Shown here in pieces: positions 26,485 through 42,640 of a DNA stretch of 64,000 nucleotides (the first letter of the stretch is position 1; every line of letters starts with the position of its first letter). Source of the DNA: Glandiceps talaboti (lineage: Eukaryota > Hemichordata > Enteropneusta > Spengelidae). The notes under the pieces are model-generated. The model was not told the origin of the DNA and searched no databases. It saw nothing but the letters and a program-made list of their open reading frames with translations. The position numbers and the translations under genes are program-made. The DNA lies in assembly GCF_964340395.1 (NCBI RefSeq), contig NC_135549.1:3727501-3791500 (forward strand). Direction: 5' to 3'.

Positions 26485-27255
26485 ACGAAAAGACGTATTG
26501 GAATAAAACTCAAAGTAAAGTTTCGTAACTTTATAATGAAGTTGACCCAATATTTTAAGTTTCACATCGACTACCAACCCCACCTCTCCTCCCTACACTC
26601 GTTAAAGGCCTAAATACAGTACCAGGTTACGAATATCATTTCCGTATAATCACGGTACCGGTGTACTGTGTATACAAGTCAACATCACCATCCAGGCCCC
26701 TGGTCAAAGCTAGTGGACTTCACACTTTTTCATGATCTATGACGTTATACTATCTTTACGACAATTGAAAAGTCGACGACTTCTATGGGATTATCTCCAA
26801 CTAGTTTCCAAAGTCCATGTAGGCCTTACAATAGACATTGTTCATGTTATTACAATATACTCATTGCATGCGCCGAAGGCTGAGATAGTGTTGTAGGTCA
26901 AGCCCCCCCCCCTGGCTTCCCCACCCCACCCCTCCCACGTGCAAAAACTATCAAATGTTACACCTGTGTGTTGTAGTAATCGAAAAAAGTACCATACATA
27001 TACATCAGGGTTTACATGTACATGTAAGTCGAGATAATACGTTAGGCTGTTTGATGAGACTGGTGTACGATCCCGCGTGATGTGAAAGTCACAGCATAAT
27101 TTTGTATGGATATACCGTGTGATAAGAATGTTATAGGACATGGAGGGTTTTCATATCAACTGAGTGTCTTTTCTTGTGAGACGGTCCGAATAAATAGATG
27201 TAATCCGAATAAAAATTCTTTTTCAAGGTATTCAAAGGCAAGACATGTATGTATG

Positions 27256-27310
27256 TCTACTCCTGGACCACTCATTCTTAAATATTCTTTTACGAAATTG
27301 CCATAATTTT
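27256..27310 (+). repeat. 55-bp dispersed repeat, copy 1, joined to ATGT microsatellite
   Basis: Begins TCTACTCCTGGACCACTCAT and ends AAATTGCCATAATTTT; identical over 55 bp to 34877-34931. In both places it is followed at once by CATG(TATG)n. Short TATG units also precede this copy. Confidence 0.9.
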
Positions 27311-27372
27311 CATGTATGTATGTATGTATGTATGTATGTATGTATGTATGTATGTATGTATGTATGTATGTA

Positions 27373-27420
<48 letters not shown>

Positions 27421-27422
27421 TG

Positions 27423-27446
<24 letters not shown>
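27311..27446 (+). repeat. Compound microsatellite (TATG)n(TG)n(AG)n(TG)n
   Basis: Four successive blocks with sharp borders following the 55-bp repeat. Confidence 0.97.
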
Positions 27447-27453
<7 letters not shown>

Positions 27454-30400
27454 ATGTGGTATGGAGTGTGTGTGTATCTAGGACTTGGTAACCTACCTAC
27501 TGTGTTGGTGTTGATTGGATAGGTAGGTGGATGGTTGTTTATTGGTTTTTTTCCCGTTTCAAGTTGTTGTCTGCTCAATTCCTTATGGTATCTCAATAAG
27601 GATTTTAATGCAGAACGATACTAAAGTTTGGACATTATCTCTTGCCGTGTCAGTCCTACTTGCACTCGACATTTTCGGGAATCCCAAACACAATAAGAAA
27701 ATAATCGATATCAAATCTCTGCGCACACTGCATGCGAACAGAGGTACAGGTGAACATTGGTGGCATGTTTTACAGAGATGGTAGGGACCAGGAAGTACTA
27801 AAATACACCGTACCTGTGTGATGTACAGGTGATCACGAGGCAATAGACGAAACCACAATCAAAAGGACAAAGAACTCAGTCATGGTATTGAACGTAAGAA
27901 ACTTTTTGTTTTACTGAAATCGGTCCTCTGTTTCTCTTCCCTGTTTCATAACAATCCCACACTTGTCTGCTTCCCCCTTCTTCTGAACGAAAACTCGAGT
28001 AAATATGAAATTACGTCTTTACTTCCTCATTTCAACGCAAAGTTTGTATAAGAGAGTCCTCTTTTATGCTCTTCTATGGTTGCAGTGTGTCGTGTCTATA
28101 ACACTCATGCGTTTTCACACCGATTACCGTAACATAAAGCCAAGTAACTTCACATCACTACATTTGCCGCGCAAAACAGACACGTGTCAGTTGTTTTTCG
28201 AAAACGGTGAAATATTTTAGTCGGAACATTAAAGTCGAAGCGTCTTCGTGGAAAATGAATGTGTGACTGTTAATATTAAACCGAGTCCTTATCATTAAAT
28301 TCCACGAAAAAGTTTGTTTTTCAATTGATTGAAAACCGAATACGTGTGGAAGTTTCGAATATAAACTATAAACGTAAACCAGACTGTATGCTTTCGATAT
28401 GTTCGAAAACGAAACTCCCTCTAAATTTATCTATTAAAACCGCCAAACTGATAAATGTATAAAATTGGACCCTGGTATCCAGTACAGATAAAGCATAGAC
28501 ATGGATTTCGTTGGAACGTCGACGTTAATATTTAAAACACTATATTGTTTAGGACAGTACGAGAACTACACAACCTTATACTTTATAGAATCGTGGGCAC
28601 ATTTTGAACATGGTCCAAAAAACAACAATTCAATAGTGTGTTAACAGTTTAATTTCAGGGGTTTTCACTGTGGTCGCGGTGGTCAAGGCATGATCTGGTA
28701 TCCATTTGAAGATATTTCGGATCTTTCTCAATATAATAACACACAACAACACTGACAGCAAGGCTACTATAGCGCTAGCCTATACACCGCTGCAATTCAG
28801 CCAATAGTAGTCGACCTCGCTAGCTAGGTGTACACTGTCTAGTGGTATGTCATCGGCCGGGTCAGTTCTGAATGAGTTTATCAATATTTAGGTCCGTTGT
28901 CAAGGGACTATGATCCTGCTTTCATTGCTTGAACTCATTCAAGGGTCAAATAAAAAAAATGAAATAATAAAAAAAAGTAAAATAATAATGAAAATTATTG
29001 AAAATTGTGAATATTTTACTAATGACGGACGAATGCGGGAAACCGACAACGAACCCGGACAGATATATGTATGTAGATACCTTAATGTAAGCATGGAATT
29101 ATCGTGAAGTATTTTATTTCCTGAAATGTACAATTATAGTAGTAGTATGACATGATTTCCATTCACATTTTTTCAATGGTTCATATTATTTTTGTTATCG
29201 TATTTGTAATTTTTTATAAGCCTGCAACACTTCAGCATCGATGGTATCGATCAATATTCACTACAATACACCACGTAGGAAGATATACACACAGTCGTCT
29301 AAAATTAAACGTGTGTCTGTCACATTAAATCGACATTAATCTAAATATTTGTGTGAAAATAGTGCAGGCTTGGACAACCTTTATAAATACATATTATATT
29401 TACGTGTCCTCATTAAAACTGGATCGACATAGGTGAGGATAATGAACCCACGCATGCGTGTAAGTGTTACTAGTTATAATCTGTATGTAAATAGAACGAT
29501 GGGAATAATTCATTCTGCGTTCATTGATACATTGGATAATGCAGGTATTCAAAACGACGTGTGCTTTGTGAACACTGACGTCATCACTACGTCAGCCATT
29601 GCGTAGAGATGACAGTTTGTCAACAAACAAATACTCGATTCCGGTTGCCACGTTGGTGAAAATAAGAGGCAAAGCAAATTTAATATGTTAACATGGCTAT
29701 AATTTGAGTCAAATGCGGGCGGATATTCTCTTTCGTGCGGGTCCTCAAAGCTCATTGAGAAATACTTGGCCGAGATGTGGCGCAGAGGGAAAAGGTGTTG
29801 AGACAAAGGTGATATATTGTCCAAACATTAAATATCCGTTTGTCCAGGCAAAGTTCATAGGGTTTGGAATGTTTATTCCGCAGGCCGCGATCTATCAGTA
29901 TCAGCACAGAGAGCTGTGTGGAACGCAATCATGTTTACCATGAGGAGTGTGTCGTGGCAACCATAGCTAAACACTACGGCATTGTTCCAATAACTTTATC
30001 ATAGTGTACATCGTTGTGAAACATTCTCTCATATATTTCAATTTGTAGTAGCAAATTTTTATAAAAATTGAATTTTTAAAGGCAATATTGAATGCAAATT
30101 TTACGAATAAATTCAACGTGTTGTGCCCAAATTCTACCTAGAATGTGATTGGGTGGTAAATTGGTTTTCTTCAAGCCCCCCCCCCCCCCCGACTTCGTGT
30201 GGAAAGTTCAATAGCCGTACCATGGGACCAGCTTGTGACCGATTAAATTATCACACAAACTGAGTGGGTGAGTGGCTTAAAAACCCACATCTATACATTG
30301 TAGCGAATATCTCTAGATCAGCCAACTATTCAATTAAATATTCAGGTACGGTTCTAACACAAACAGGTTTCACTTGATATCAATCATCGTGTCAAAATAC

Positions 30401-33400
30401 GGCGTGGTTGTGAATGGAATAAACAAAAATTTAAAATTACTACAGTGAAATTAATGCAGCTCACGCAAGACTACACACCGAATGATGAACAGATAGATGT
30501 ATGCCAAAATAATTAAAGGTATTTAATGTCACGACTTTAACTTACGTTATAGTTGAATGGGTCAGAATCGTGACTCGGACTTGTATTTAATTTGTCGAAA
30601 ACATATCATGAGATTTAAAAATGTTCATTTTAATGGCTCTCTGAAGTAAAATCGTCATTTGTATTATACCAGTTTCTTTATCGATCTGTTTATTTCCGGG
30701 ATGAAACAGGTGTGAGGGGGAGGAGAGATGACAGGCGAACAATTCTGAGTGCACCCACGTGTTACTATATAATACAGAGGTATCAATTGCGGTGGTTGTT
30801 TTTTTTTTTTTACAAAAACATATTGTAGTTGTTTTTATCGTTTACTTACAAGTAGCTATCGTGATCATAGGGTAAGTCTTACAGACATAAAGTTCGAAAC
30901 TACCCGTGAAAAGTTACCGTTGCGAGCCTTCAATTTGGCAAAAGAGTGGCACATATCACCATTATACATAGAGGTATATTATTCAAGACTTCTCTTTTTC
31001 ATTTGACATTTTAAAAAAATTTCACAATATTTTATTATCTGAGTTTATTGAATGGAAATAATCAAGCTTCGGGCTTCATGGTGAGAATCCGACATGATAT
31101 CCGGGTACGGTCAACCGTATACGTTATGTACATTTATTTCACACAAAAATAAAAACTTTGTTTTCGATAAAAAAATTAAAAAAATCAACACCATCAACAA
31201 TTCCTCTGTGAAACTTTAAAAATCCAGGAATAGTCCAACAAGTAAAGAAAGATGAGTTACACTGACGACTTGCCTATAGCTCAGTTATATCTAGTACATG
31301 TTGTAATTACAAAAATGTATAACATGATTTAGTCTGTGTGTCTTTTCTATTAATGCAATAGAATAGACCGTTTGGTTTATTTACCCAAAAAGTAACCGTA
31401 TTTCATCAAGAATAAAAATGAAAACAAGTGATAAGAAAAATTATCGAAAAATTGATGATGTAAAAATATCGCGTTGAAATATCCGGATAAATGTAAAATA
31501 ATCAGCCTACCCATGTTTTTCACGATGTATTTGTGTATTTAGATAGGAATGTCCGAATGTAATAATTGGAAGACGGTTCATGGGATAAAATGTAATTTTG
31601 ATAAATCAATTGATTGATTGTGTTACATGAGTGCTCCCCGCCGACGCTTGTTCATATAACATGAACGTGTGCGCCTCTTTTCGCACGTATTTCAACATTT
31701 TAGCGTAAGATAACACTTGTAAAGAGAAAGTGTTAATATACGTGAATGGATCATAGATCTAAGAATTATAGGGTTTTTTTGTTTCAAAAAGAATTTACTA
31801 CAAAATGAACATTTGAGATCAATAATTTCTGGACAAAGTTCGAATTTATTTTTTCAGCCAATTATAAAATTCATGCAGTAAGCTTAAGCTTGTACTTGAA
31901 ACTAGGAGCTGACACTAAATTTAGCAATTTGTACAACATTTTCGGTTTGTCTTTATGGAATAAAGATGCCGGTGACCATGATATTTTATTCCCCCATATG
32001 GTCGCGACGTTCTACTCTTATATATGACATTTGGAGAAATCCTGATCAGAATTAATGGTATCTAAGCAGCCACGACTCGATAGGTTATACGCATGCGCAA
32101 TCGTCGTTCTTCGGCACGATGCCAACACTTCAATTCACCGGCCATGTGCTATATTCTTTTACACGATTAAAAGGTTTAATCTCACTCATAAATGGACTCT
32201 TTTCAATATGCTCCCCTACGGCCCCCTAAGAAATATTATTAGTATTGTAAAAATTTGACAGTAAACTTTTATACTCATCCTATAGATTGTGAGTATTTCT
32301 TCTTCTTTTTTTTTTTTGCTATTTCAAGGTTCATTCATAGTGCGACGCACACGGCCATGTGATTGATGGTGAGTTGTACGTCACAGCATTTCGTGCATTT
32401 TCCACTCTCAAGTTTCAGAATTAGATTTAAAAAAAACCTCACAATTGCATCATGTCAGCAAATCAGTCCATCCCATATTTGGGTTTCGTCACGATTACCA
32501 ATGTGAACCCTGACGTGTCAAAGCGGTTAAAGTTATATTAAGCTTTAATATTTCGTTTTAATGTTCATTGCAGGAGGATAAATAAAATGGTTCAAAAAAT
32601 TAATTTAAAAAATTATGAACGGCTACATTTTGAAGTAGAGTTTTCCAAGTTTTACATTTTAACCTGAAATCTGAAGCGTGAATTTCACCTTCAAATAACG
32701 CCATGTGGCATTTGTCCATGGTGAATTAACAATTGTTGAACAAAAAGAAATAGTCCGTAAGTGAGTACCAGACACCACGTGGGAGACGATTTCTTAAGAT
32801 TTGGCGCGAAAAATTGATCTTCTGGACAATAGTCATTCACCTGAGAAAAACCGTTATAGGTCGCTCTCAAAGTTCAATACGTCTATTGTTAATTTGAAAG
32901 AACAAAAGATGCCGAAAAGAGACTGATCCGCCCCATTGTAATTTTAACAGGTATCCCTATAAAAACTATGGTACCTCCATCTATTGAAGTAGTACCGATG
33001 TTCGTATTATCTATTTAGTCCCATGTACATTTACGAGAGGGGAAGGTCATCGGCCTGGGATAATATTCCCACGACTTGAAAACAAAAGATTGGCATACCT
33101 GCAATAGTTGGCATACAGGTACTACACTATACAAGTATAGGTTACAGGTCATGAAGACGAGCTTTTTGCTCATGCGCAAAACAACTCCTAATACTCGTAC
33201 AATTTCCACGTTGTCGTGGGACGGGACTACTTTTACTATACTGTATACAACGCGAAGTCCTGGCTGATAGCACGCACTTCCGTACACGTGGGGGTAAAAA
33301 TTAAGAAATTTGTGTTTCAACGAACTTGAAGTGTTGCACTAACAATGAAATTAGCCAGACCTCCTTTGGAAAATAAAATGGTGACACTCAAAGTTTCGAC

Positions 33401-34876
33401 TAAAGAAATCAAGAGTCCCACGCTACGAATTACGGACGATATCACTCTCGTCGTCAGCAAACTTGTCATAAACCTGAGAAGTCTTTTCTTCAAGTTTTAA
33501 TTAAAAACAAACACATGATTACATCTTGTATATTCGACAAAATAACAGAGTTGTAGTACCATGTGCGTGGGTTGACCCATTGCATGGGACTATTATACAT
33601 GGAGTATATATAGACAACTAGATGGTGTCACTGGATGTCACTCGAACGATGCCCGACTAATGTCTCGTGTGAATGCACTGTCACGACCCAGGCTGTAGGT
33701 ATTGGCTTGGGTTGGCCTGGGGACACTTCGGTCACGCATGCGCAATCAGATCCATAATATCAAATATGGTATAGTTAAAAATATTACTCCATAAACCACT
33801 ATTTTAATACTTTCATCATGACTAACGTGTCGTCAAAGTACGAATATTTTTGTGCGCACATTGTAAAGATATTTCAACGACAACCGACACTAACAATTTA
33901 AAATCTGGGAAGTGTGCATGGTAAATTGATATCAGTCAAACACGATGATTCAAGAATCCAAGGGTCTTTAAAGATCAACTTTTTTGCAAACGTAAATATA
34001 GTATTTGACACCGCCCACTACACATATGTGATAATCTGAAGCCCACCACCAGTATCATGGTATCACCAATGACTGAGTTGGTTTCTCGTCACATAGTTTT
34101 GATGCCTTTGATTTGGACTACCCAATTTGCAATCCCTCTTTCTTGCGTCTAGCCCTAGACCATTAAAAATATATTTTTAATTAACGGCCAAGTTTGCTTG
34201 TCTTCTGTATTGATGAAATGACAAGGGTCAGAAGCAACATATTACAACGTTTGATGAACTTTCTCTGCTACGAATACTTATAACATTGAAGGTTAGAAAT
34301 AGTTGACCGGTTGAAATTCTTCAGCCAGCCGGGGACGAAGCGTGTCTGGGATTGAAGACATTACATTCAGTCATTACCCTGACGGGGAATGCAGAAGCCA
34401 CGTTCCAGCAATACAATCATATCCGATCTGCATACTTCAGTGCATCACATTTCTGGGATGCTTTCACGGTTTTAGTTTATCCATAGTTGCTATACTAGTC
34501 TGGAATCTAATCTGTCCTATATGGTGTCATCGTTTCTACACAGATAGATAAGTAACAACAGCGCCATGAGACGATCCAATAACATCACTAGTTCATAAGA
34601 TGTGAAGTAGGGTTATGACGTCAATGAATTCGTCACACTCATTCAACTTTCTGTGGCATATGTATTATGAGATTTTTATTCTATTATAAAAAATTGATAT
34701 CCAGTAATGTAACATATTATGACTATTACATTAAAATAACTCAAAGTCATTCGGTCTCCCTGACTTTACATACACTCGATATTACTTTTGACACTATCAT
34801 AATACACCATGGCGTTCAACACAGAATATCAAGGATCTTTAAATGGCAACAAATTAAATTTCCACTTAAATATTTT
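27447..34876. other. Intergenic, nothing coding recognised
   Basis: No supported gene across 7.4 kb. CRE octamers at 29576 and 34616, a C15 run at 30176-30190 and a T12 run near 30800. Open frames are short and unlike any known family. Confidence 0.4.
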
Positions 34877-34931
34877 TCTACTCCTGGACCACTCATTCTT
34901 AAATATTCTTTTACGAAATTGCCATAATTTT
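34877..34931 (+). repeat. 55-bp dispersed repeat, copy 2, joined to ATGT microsatellite
   Basis: Identical to 27256-27310 and in the same orientation; similarity stops abruptly at its left edge. The right edge runs into the tract at 34932. Confidence 0.9.
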
Positions 34932-35162
<231 letters not shown>

Positions 35163-37325
35163 CCTTTTCACTCACTTTTTACAACAAACGTGCGGCTTAG
35201 TGTAGCAAATTGAAAATACTATTGTAATGTGAATGTCACGAACATGGTGGATAAGCTGTTTGAATATAAATGGAAAGACTCTACCAATTAGCAAGCGTTA
35301 GGCATCGAACGGGATATCAGCCGAGGATTTTAAATGGTGTCTGGGTGAAATTGACGAGTGCAGTACATGCCAGACAGTTCAAGGTCTCACGTCATGTGAC
35401 CACTATGTCCCGATCACACCACGACATTTAGTGTGTCAGAGTGCTTTGTCACTCAGATGTCATATACAACCGGACTAGTGAAAAATGACAATTTTAGATA
35501 TATGCACTTTTGAATTCATAATGAAATGCTTGGCATGGCGAGCATTGAAAATAAAATGAATTAGTCTTGAGCCGTTTAAAATATAACATTTTATTAACTT
35601 CGTACAACCATATATTCATATGAATAATTGTATACCATCGAATCAATCATATTTTGCCATATTTAATGACGATAACAAATATCAAATACGAATACTTCTA
35701 CCCCAATATACATACATTTGAAGAAATACATTTTTTTAAAATATCAATGGATTGACTATTTAAGATACACGATACAGTGAGTTTTCCCTTAGTCATGATC
35801 ACTATGAACTTTTTTCCCCAGGACCAAGATATATCTTAAGTTATAGACAGCTTTACATTGTAATTGATTTTCTTCTCGTCTTGTCAAGACCCGACTTGAA
35901 ATAATTCATATCATATTGCAATGTGCAAATACTGATAAGAGATAAGACCGTATGTATTAAAACAGCAACGTTGACATACTCTGCTAGACGCGGTGATAAA
36001 GACGTCATTCTTGGCATCGATAGTGCAACCGAGGTTTTGACGAGATGGTTCAGGTGAAACTTGACCCTGGCCTTGTTCTTGAGAATAATGAAAGTCGCAT
36101 AAGTTCAACCACTGCAGAATTGATGATTAAGAAAACGAAAAACAAAACTAAATACTATCAAAATAGAAAAATTCTACGCTTCATTCTTCGCTTTTGCTAG
36201 GCATTATAAAGATATCATTCAACGATGAAAAGGCAAACAAAAGGTAATTGACGCAATGTTAATTGGTGCACGATTTCATGAGATCTCTGGTTACAGTTAC
36301 ATGCACTCGGTCACAGGCTGCAACGTTGTGCCTTTCACCGATTGCTCAACGAACCATACAATCACGTACAGGAAAGATCTACGCCGCCCTCACAAAACAA
36401 ACGAAATCACAATGTGAACACTTGGTGGCGATGTTGTAAAAATCCTACCAAAGCAAGGCGATTACGACGATTTCTTTAGCGGCGCGCGCCACACACCCTC
36501 TTTTCCACATAACGACACTTTAAACTCGAAAGTCTAATTTTCTTTGCCCTGTATTATTGAAGTAAAGCACATCTGACCACATGCTGATCGATGAGAAGAA
36601 ATTAACAAATCATAAATAACAACTACTTACATATATACAACCTGAATGATTCTATCATGGTGATGAAGAATAGTATTTTATAAACCTAGTATTACAAGTG
36701 TATGAAAGACACTAAAGAATATGGTAAATTTGAACAAACATATAGACACACTGGGTCACAGCCTCACTGTCCATATAAATCTACAAATGAATACTATTAG
36801 TTTGGTGCTTTCACAAAACGAAATAATTTTGACTATGGCCACTTGGTGGCGATATTGTGAAAAAATCTACACAGTGCACTAGGTCGTGTGCAACGGGTCA
36901 TGACAACGTTTGTGACCAACCAGGGACCAACTGAATTATCGCTGTGTTGAGAGGGTGTTGCGCTTTCTATATGGGTTGGTATATTGCTAATTAAGCACTT
37001 CACCTGCAATATAACGCGGCTGTACTACGATTCAAGTACGTGGAGATACTTGGAGAGGTTGCCCACTGTGGAAGTCTGTGGATTGACTGGTTTACTGGCA
37101 ATTGTTGCTATCGTACGGCAGATACATAATATTAGGGTTGATTTGTTTATGCCAAATCACTGTAATTATTCCGCAATTAAAAAAAGGTTAATTTCTTTGT
37201 AAAAGACATAAGGCTTATGACTTATGTATGTAGTTCACGATTTAAAATGAGGGCGCTGTTCAAACTTTTACGCTGCTGGGTGATATGTAACATTTTTAAT
37301 TGCTGCAAGACGTTAACTTTACTAT
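35163..37325. other. Intergenic with a short direct repeat
   Basis: No gene recognised. Two ~60-bp related copies (36390-36448 and 36811-36870) share TCACAAAAC, CACTTGGTGGCGAT and TTGT blocks. Confidence 0.45.
36390..36870 (+). repeat. Two ~60-bp diverged direct repeats
   Basis: Copy 1 at 36390-36448 and copy 2 at 36811-36870, same orientation. Shared blocks: TCACAAAAC, CACTTGGTGGCGAT, TTGTxAAAA and CTAC. Probably fragments of one dispersed element. Confidence 0.65.
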
Positions 37326-37545
37326 GTTTTTCTACTTGAAAAACATAATGTGACACAATAAGCTTAGTATATGTCCGTGATTGTAACTCAATAAATTGCA
37401 AAAAATGTGCAAAAAGTTTATCATTAATATTGTACATACAATAACAGACTTCTCACATATTGTGTAGCTTTTTGCAATGTATCACAAACACTGAATTGGT
37501 TTACAAATGTATGGCTGTTTCACGTTGTTTTTTTCAAGTAGAAAA
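37326..37545. mobile_element. Decayed foldback element
   Basis: The left end TGTTTTTCTACTTGAAAAAC and the right end TTTTTCAAGTAGAAAAACA are inverted copies, and similarity continues inward for ~35 bp, with a further inverted ATTGCAAAAA pair near the middle. No target duplication was found. Likely an old MITE. Confidence 0.55.
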
Positions 37546-37805
37546 ACACAGCGTAGTTTATTCATAGATTAAAAATAAAACATTATCAAATACCCCTTTC
37601 CCCATATGGCCACTTGAAGACATATGAATTACATTTTTTTTTACAAAGATTACTTCCTTTGGTTTTGTTTACTGATGCAAACACAAATAAAATATTACAT
37701 AAACTTTCCAGAGTCTCGCTTCCGTTTGTAGTTCAGAGGTATGGTAAGAGACGCTGTTGCTGTGTTTTCAAGTCGTGGTCGTGAAGCTTTGTATAAGCGA
37801 CGTGT

Positions 37806-38023
37806 GTATGACGTCATCAATCCATAACGTTCATGAAGTTATAGAAAAGGAACAATCCTGTCATTCACCAGAGTATGCATTTGATGTGAACACATTGACA
37901 ATTGAAAATATTCAGTCTCGAAAAATACTTGATAAAATTAAATATGTAAATTTAGTAGGCGATCGTTATGTATTGATAATAATGAATAACAAGCTTTTAA
38001 GAATAGATGTCTGTTTAACATAA
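37806..38023 (+). other. Unassigned 70-codon open frame
   Basis: From ATG at about 37808 the frame reads MTSSIHNVHEVIEKEQ and ends IMNNKLLRIDVCLT before TAA. The composition is protein-like for so AT-rich a region, yet no domain is recognised and no splice partners were found. The start codon overlaps a CRE octamer. It may be a small gene, an exon, or chance. Confidence 0.2.
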
Positions 38024-40508
<2,485 letters not shown>

Positions 40509-40664
40509 AAAGAAAAAGGTGACCAGAGAAGAAAGTCAAGCATAAAAACCCAAAAATATTCTTTTTCTCACTGGAAACATTCTGAAGAATCTGTTTACTG
40601 TACGTACATGTAGTTTTCAAGTAATGATTAATTTGAAAGAGATGGCAATTCTAATTTGCATATA

Positions 40665-41000
40665 TCAGATGACGTCAACATCGAACTGGCTTCGTCCTCA
40701 CTTGACCCCGGTCCAGGGAACAAACAATATGCCTTAAAACTGATGAATAATTTGCCTGCTAGGTTATATCTTAGTCCACATAATATCTACAGAAAGGTGT
40801 GTAAAACTAAAATACAAAATAAATGCAAAGAAAAATAAACCGATGAACTAATGAACAAGTTGAAGCAGTATCGGCCCAATGAGGCGGAAAGACATAAAAT
40901 GTCCACATTACAAATAATTTATGGCACCGTAAATTCTGCTCTGTGCATTCTATGGCTGCGAGGTCATTGACCCCAACGATGTATTCAGGTTGGGCAGGGT
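40665..41000 (+). repeat. Diverged ~330-bp duplication, copy 1
   Basis: Matches 42318-42640 in the same order: TGACGTCA, TTGACCC(C/T)GGTCCA, GGAAAGACAT...GTCCA, GCCGTAAA-like and GCTG(C/T)GAGGTCA(T/C)TGAC. Identity is patchy. Confidence 0.7.
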
Positions 41001-42043
41001 TTTTGTTTTTGGTTGAAGTGAATGATATATGTATAATAGTGTAGACCAGAAAATACTTTCGAATAATATAGATATAGAGAAGTTGGTGTCGAGAATACCA
41101 TGAATGCTGTATGAATTGCATAGATAAATCGTCTATAGATGTATTGGAGGCCAAAGATCAATCAATGGATTTACATCGAGTCATAGTAATGACAATATCA
41201 CTTCCCGTAAACAAGTTTTGATGGTTATGCTTATTTTTAGAATACTAAACAACATATGCCACGTAGTTTAGAATTATGCATATTGGGAATGAATGAATAC
41301 TACGGGATTTTATTTACCCAAGGTGTACGACATTATTAAGTCACAATGCTTTTCATGTCGGGAAATGCAGACATGGTATTAAATCATTCATAAAAAATCG
41401 TATATTTTATTAATATTCTCAGTGGATATAATTACATTTACGGTCACCTTGGGAACACTAGCTAAACTGATAACGAATGACAAAACCATTTGAAATGAGT
41501 TCATTGGTCGCTTCGTCATAAACAAATGTGCGGGTTACAAGACACGTTACACATGTGATGTACATTTCAAGTATTTTCACTCGTACATTTTTGTTCGTCA
41601 CAGATCAAAAGCAAGGATACATGGACTTGGAAGAAAAAACGAAAGTCTAATAAAGTTTCCCTATGTTTTAGCAATGGGTATTTCCTTGATGAGTACCACC
41701 AGAGTCGATTAAAATTTGTGGTATTGGTAAAAGAAATAACACAGAAATACGAAAAACTCCGAAAATAAAACCAAGGGTATCCAGATTTAAAAATAAAGAA
41801 ACGACGTACATGAAAGAGTGATATCTTAATTGCAAAAGGGAAAATATAATAATGTTTTGTAATGAATGGAAATGTGTTTATATTCTATAGGTACCCTACA
41901 AATTAAAGATGGTATGTTAATACACTTACTCTGGATGTAGATTGCAAAATGTACAAGTAACAAACAATAAAATTATACAAAGATGGTCTATTATCTCCAT
42001 CTTTATATGGTGCACGCATCAAAGCAAGATCAGAAAAAAAAAA

Positions 42044-42152
42044 CATTCTCGCAAACCAGAGCTGTTATTTCTCCCGCTACACTTCGAAATAAAACCAATG
42101 GGGCGGCACGTTAAGAACTGTGCCGTAAAACAGGCCGTGGTTTGCGACAATG
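42044..42152 (-). mobile_element. 109-bp MITE, copy 1
   Basis: Terminal inverted repeats of 15 bp with one mismatch (CATTCTCGCAAACCA and CATTGTCGCAAACCA). Inside are two small perfect hairpins, TTATTTC/GAAATAA and CGGCAC/GTGCCG, so one strand folds into a three-arm structure. It is inserted in an A-rich site, so the target duplication cannot be read. A related copy in the opposite orientation is at 60551-60662. Confidence 0.85.
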
Positions 42153-42317
42153 AAAAAACAAATTGGGTCTGACTTTTATATCGATTCATTTAGGCGAAAG
42201 AATTATAAAAAGAAATAGTTTGCAGTGTATTATTTGTTCATCCTCTGAAACAAAGGTTTTATACATGAGTTCGTTCCCCCTTTTCCATAACCAAACCATG
42301 ATAATTTGCGTAAAGGA

Positions 42318-42640
42318 GTGACGTCATCCTTGTCCTCATTGACCCTGGTCCAAGGCCTTACGGTATAACATTGGTTGTTGTCCATGGAGGTAGAAGGAGC
42401 TTTGTACCTGCATTATGCATGATTTATCTATACTACACACACTTTGTTATCTTAATAATCTCGTTCAATGTACATAAATGTCAAAGTATAAAAAAATCCA
42501 TTGAGTACACGTCGGTGAAACTTTGTATGACCATTGAAACGGAAAGACATCAAACGTCCAGACTTCAATGATATATGAGCCGTAAAAAGGTTCTTTCTAT
42601 TCTAGAGCTGTGAGGTCACTGACTTGGGGGTACAAAGTGC
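42318..42640 (+). repeat. Diverged ~330-bp duplication, copy 2
   Basis: Second copy of the 40665-41000 block, 1.65 kb downstream and in the same orientation. Confidence 0.7.

Noticed and set aside
26278-27596. Open frames rich in Tyr-Val-Cys-Met or His-Thr repeats
   Set aside because: They come from the TATG/TG/AG microsatellites.
32800-32812. E2F-like TTTGGCGCGAAAA site
   Set aside because: A good motif match but isolated, with no promoter or gene beside it.
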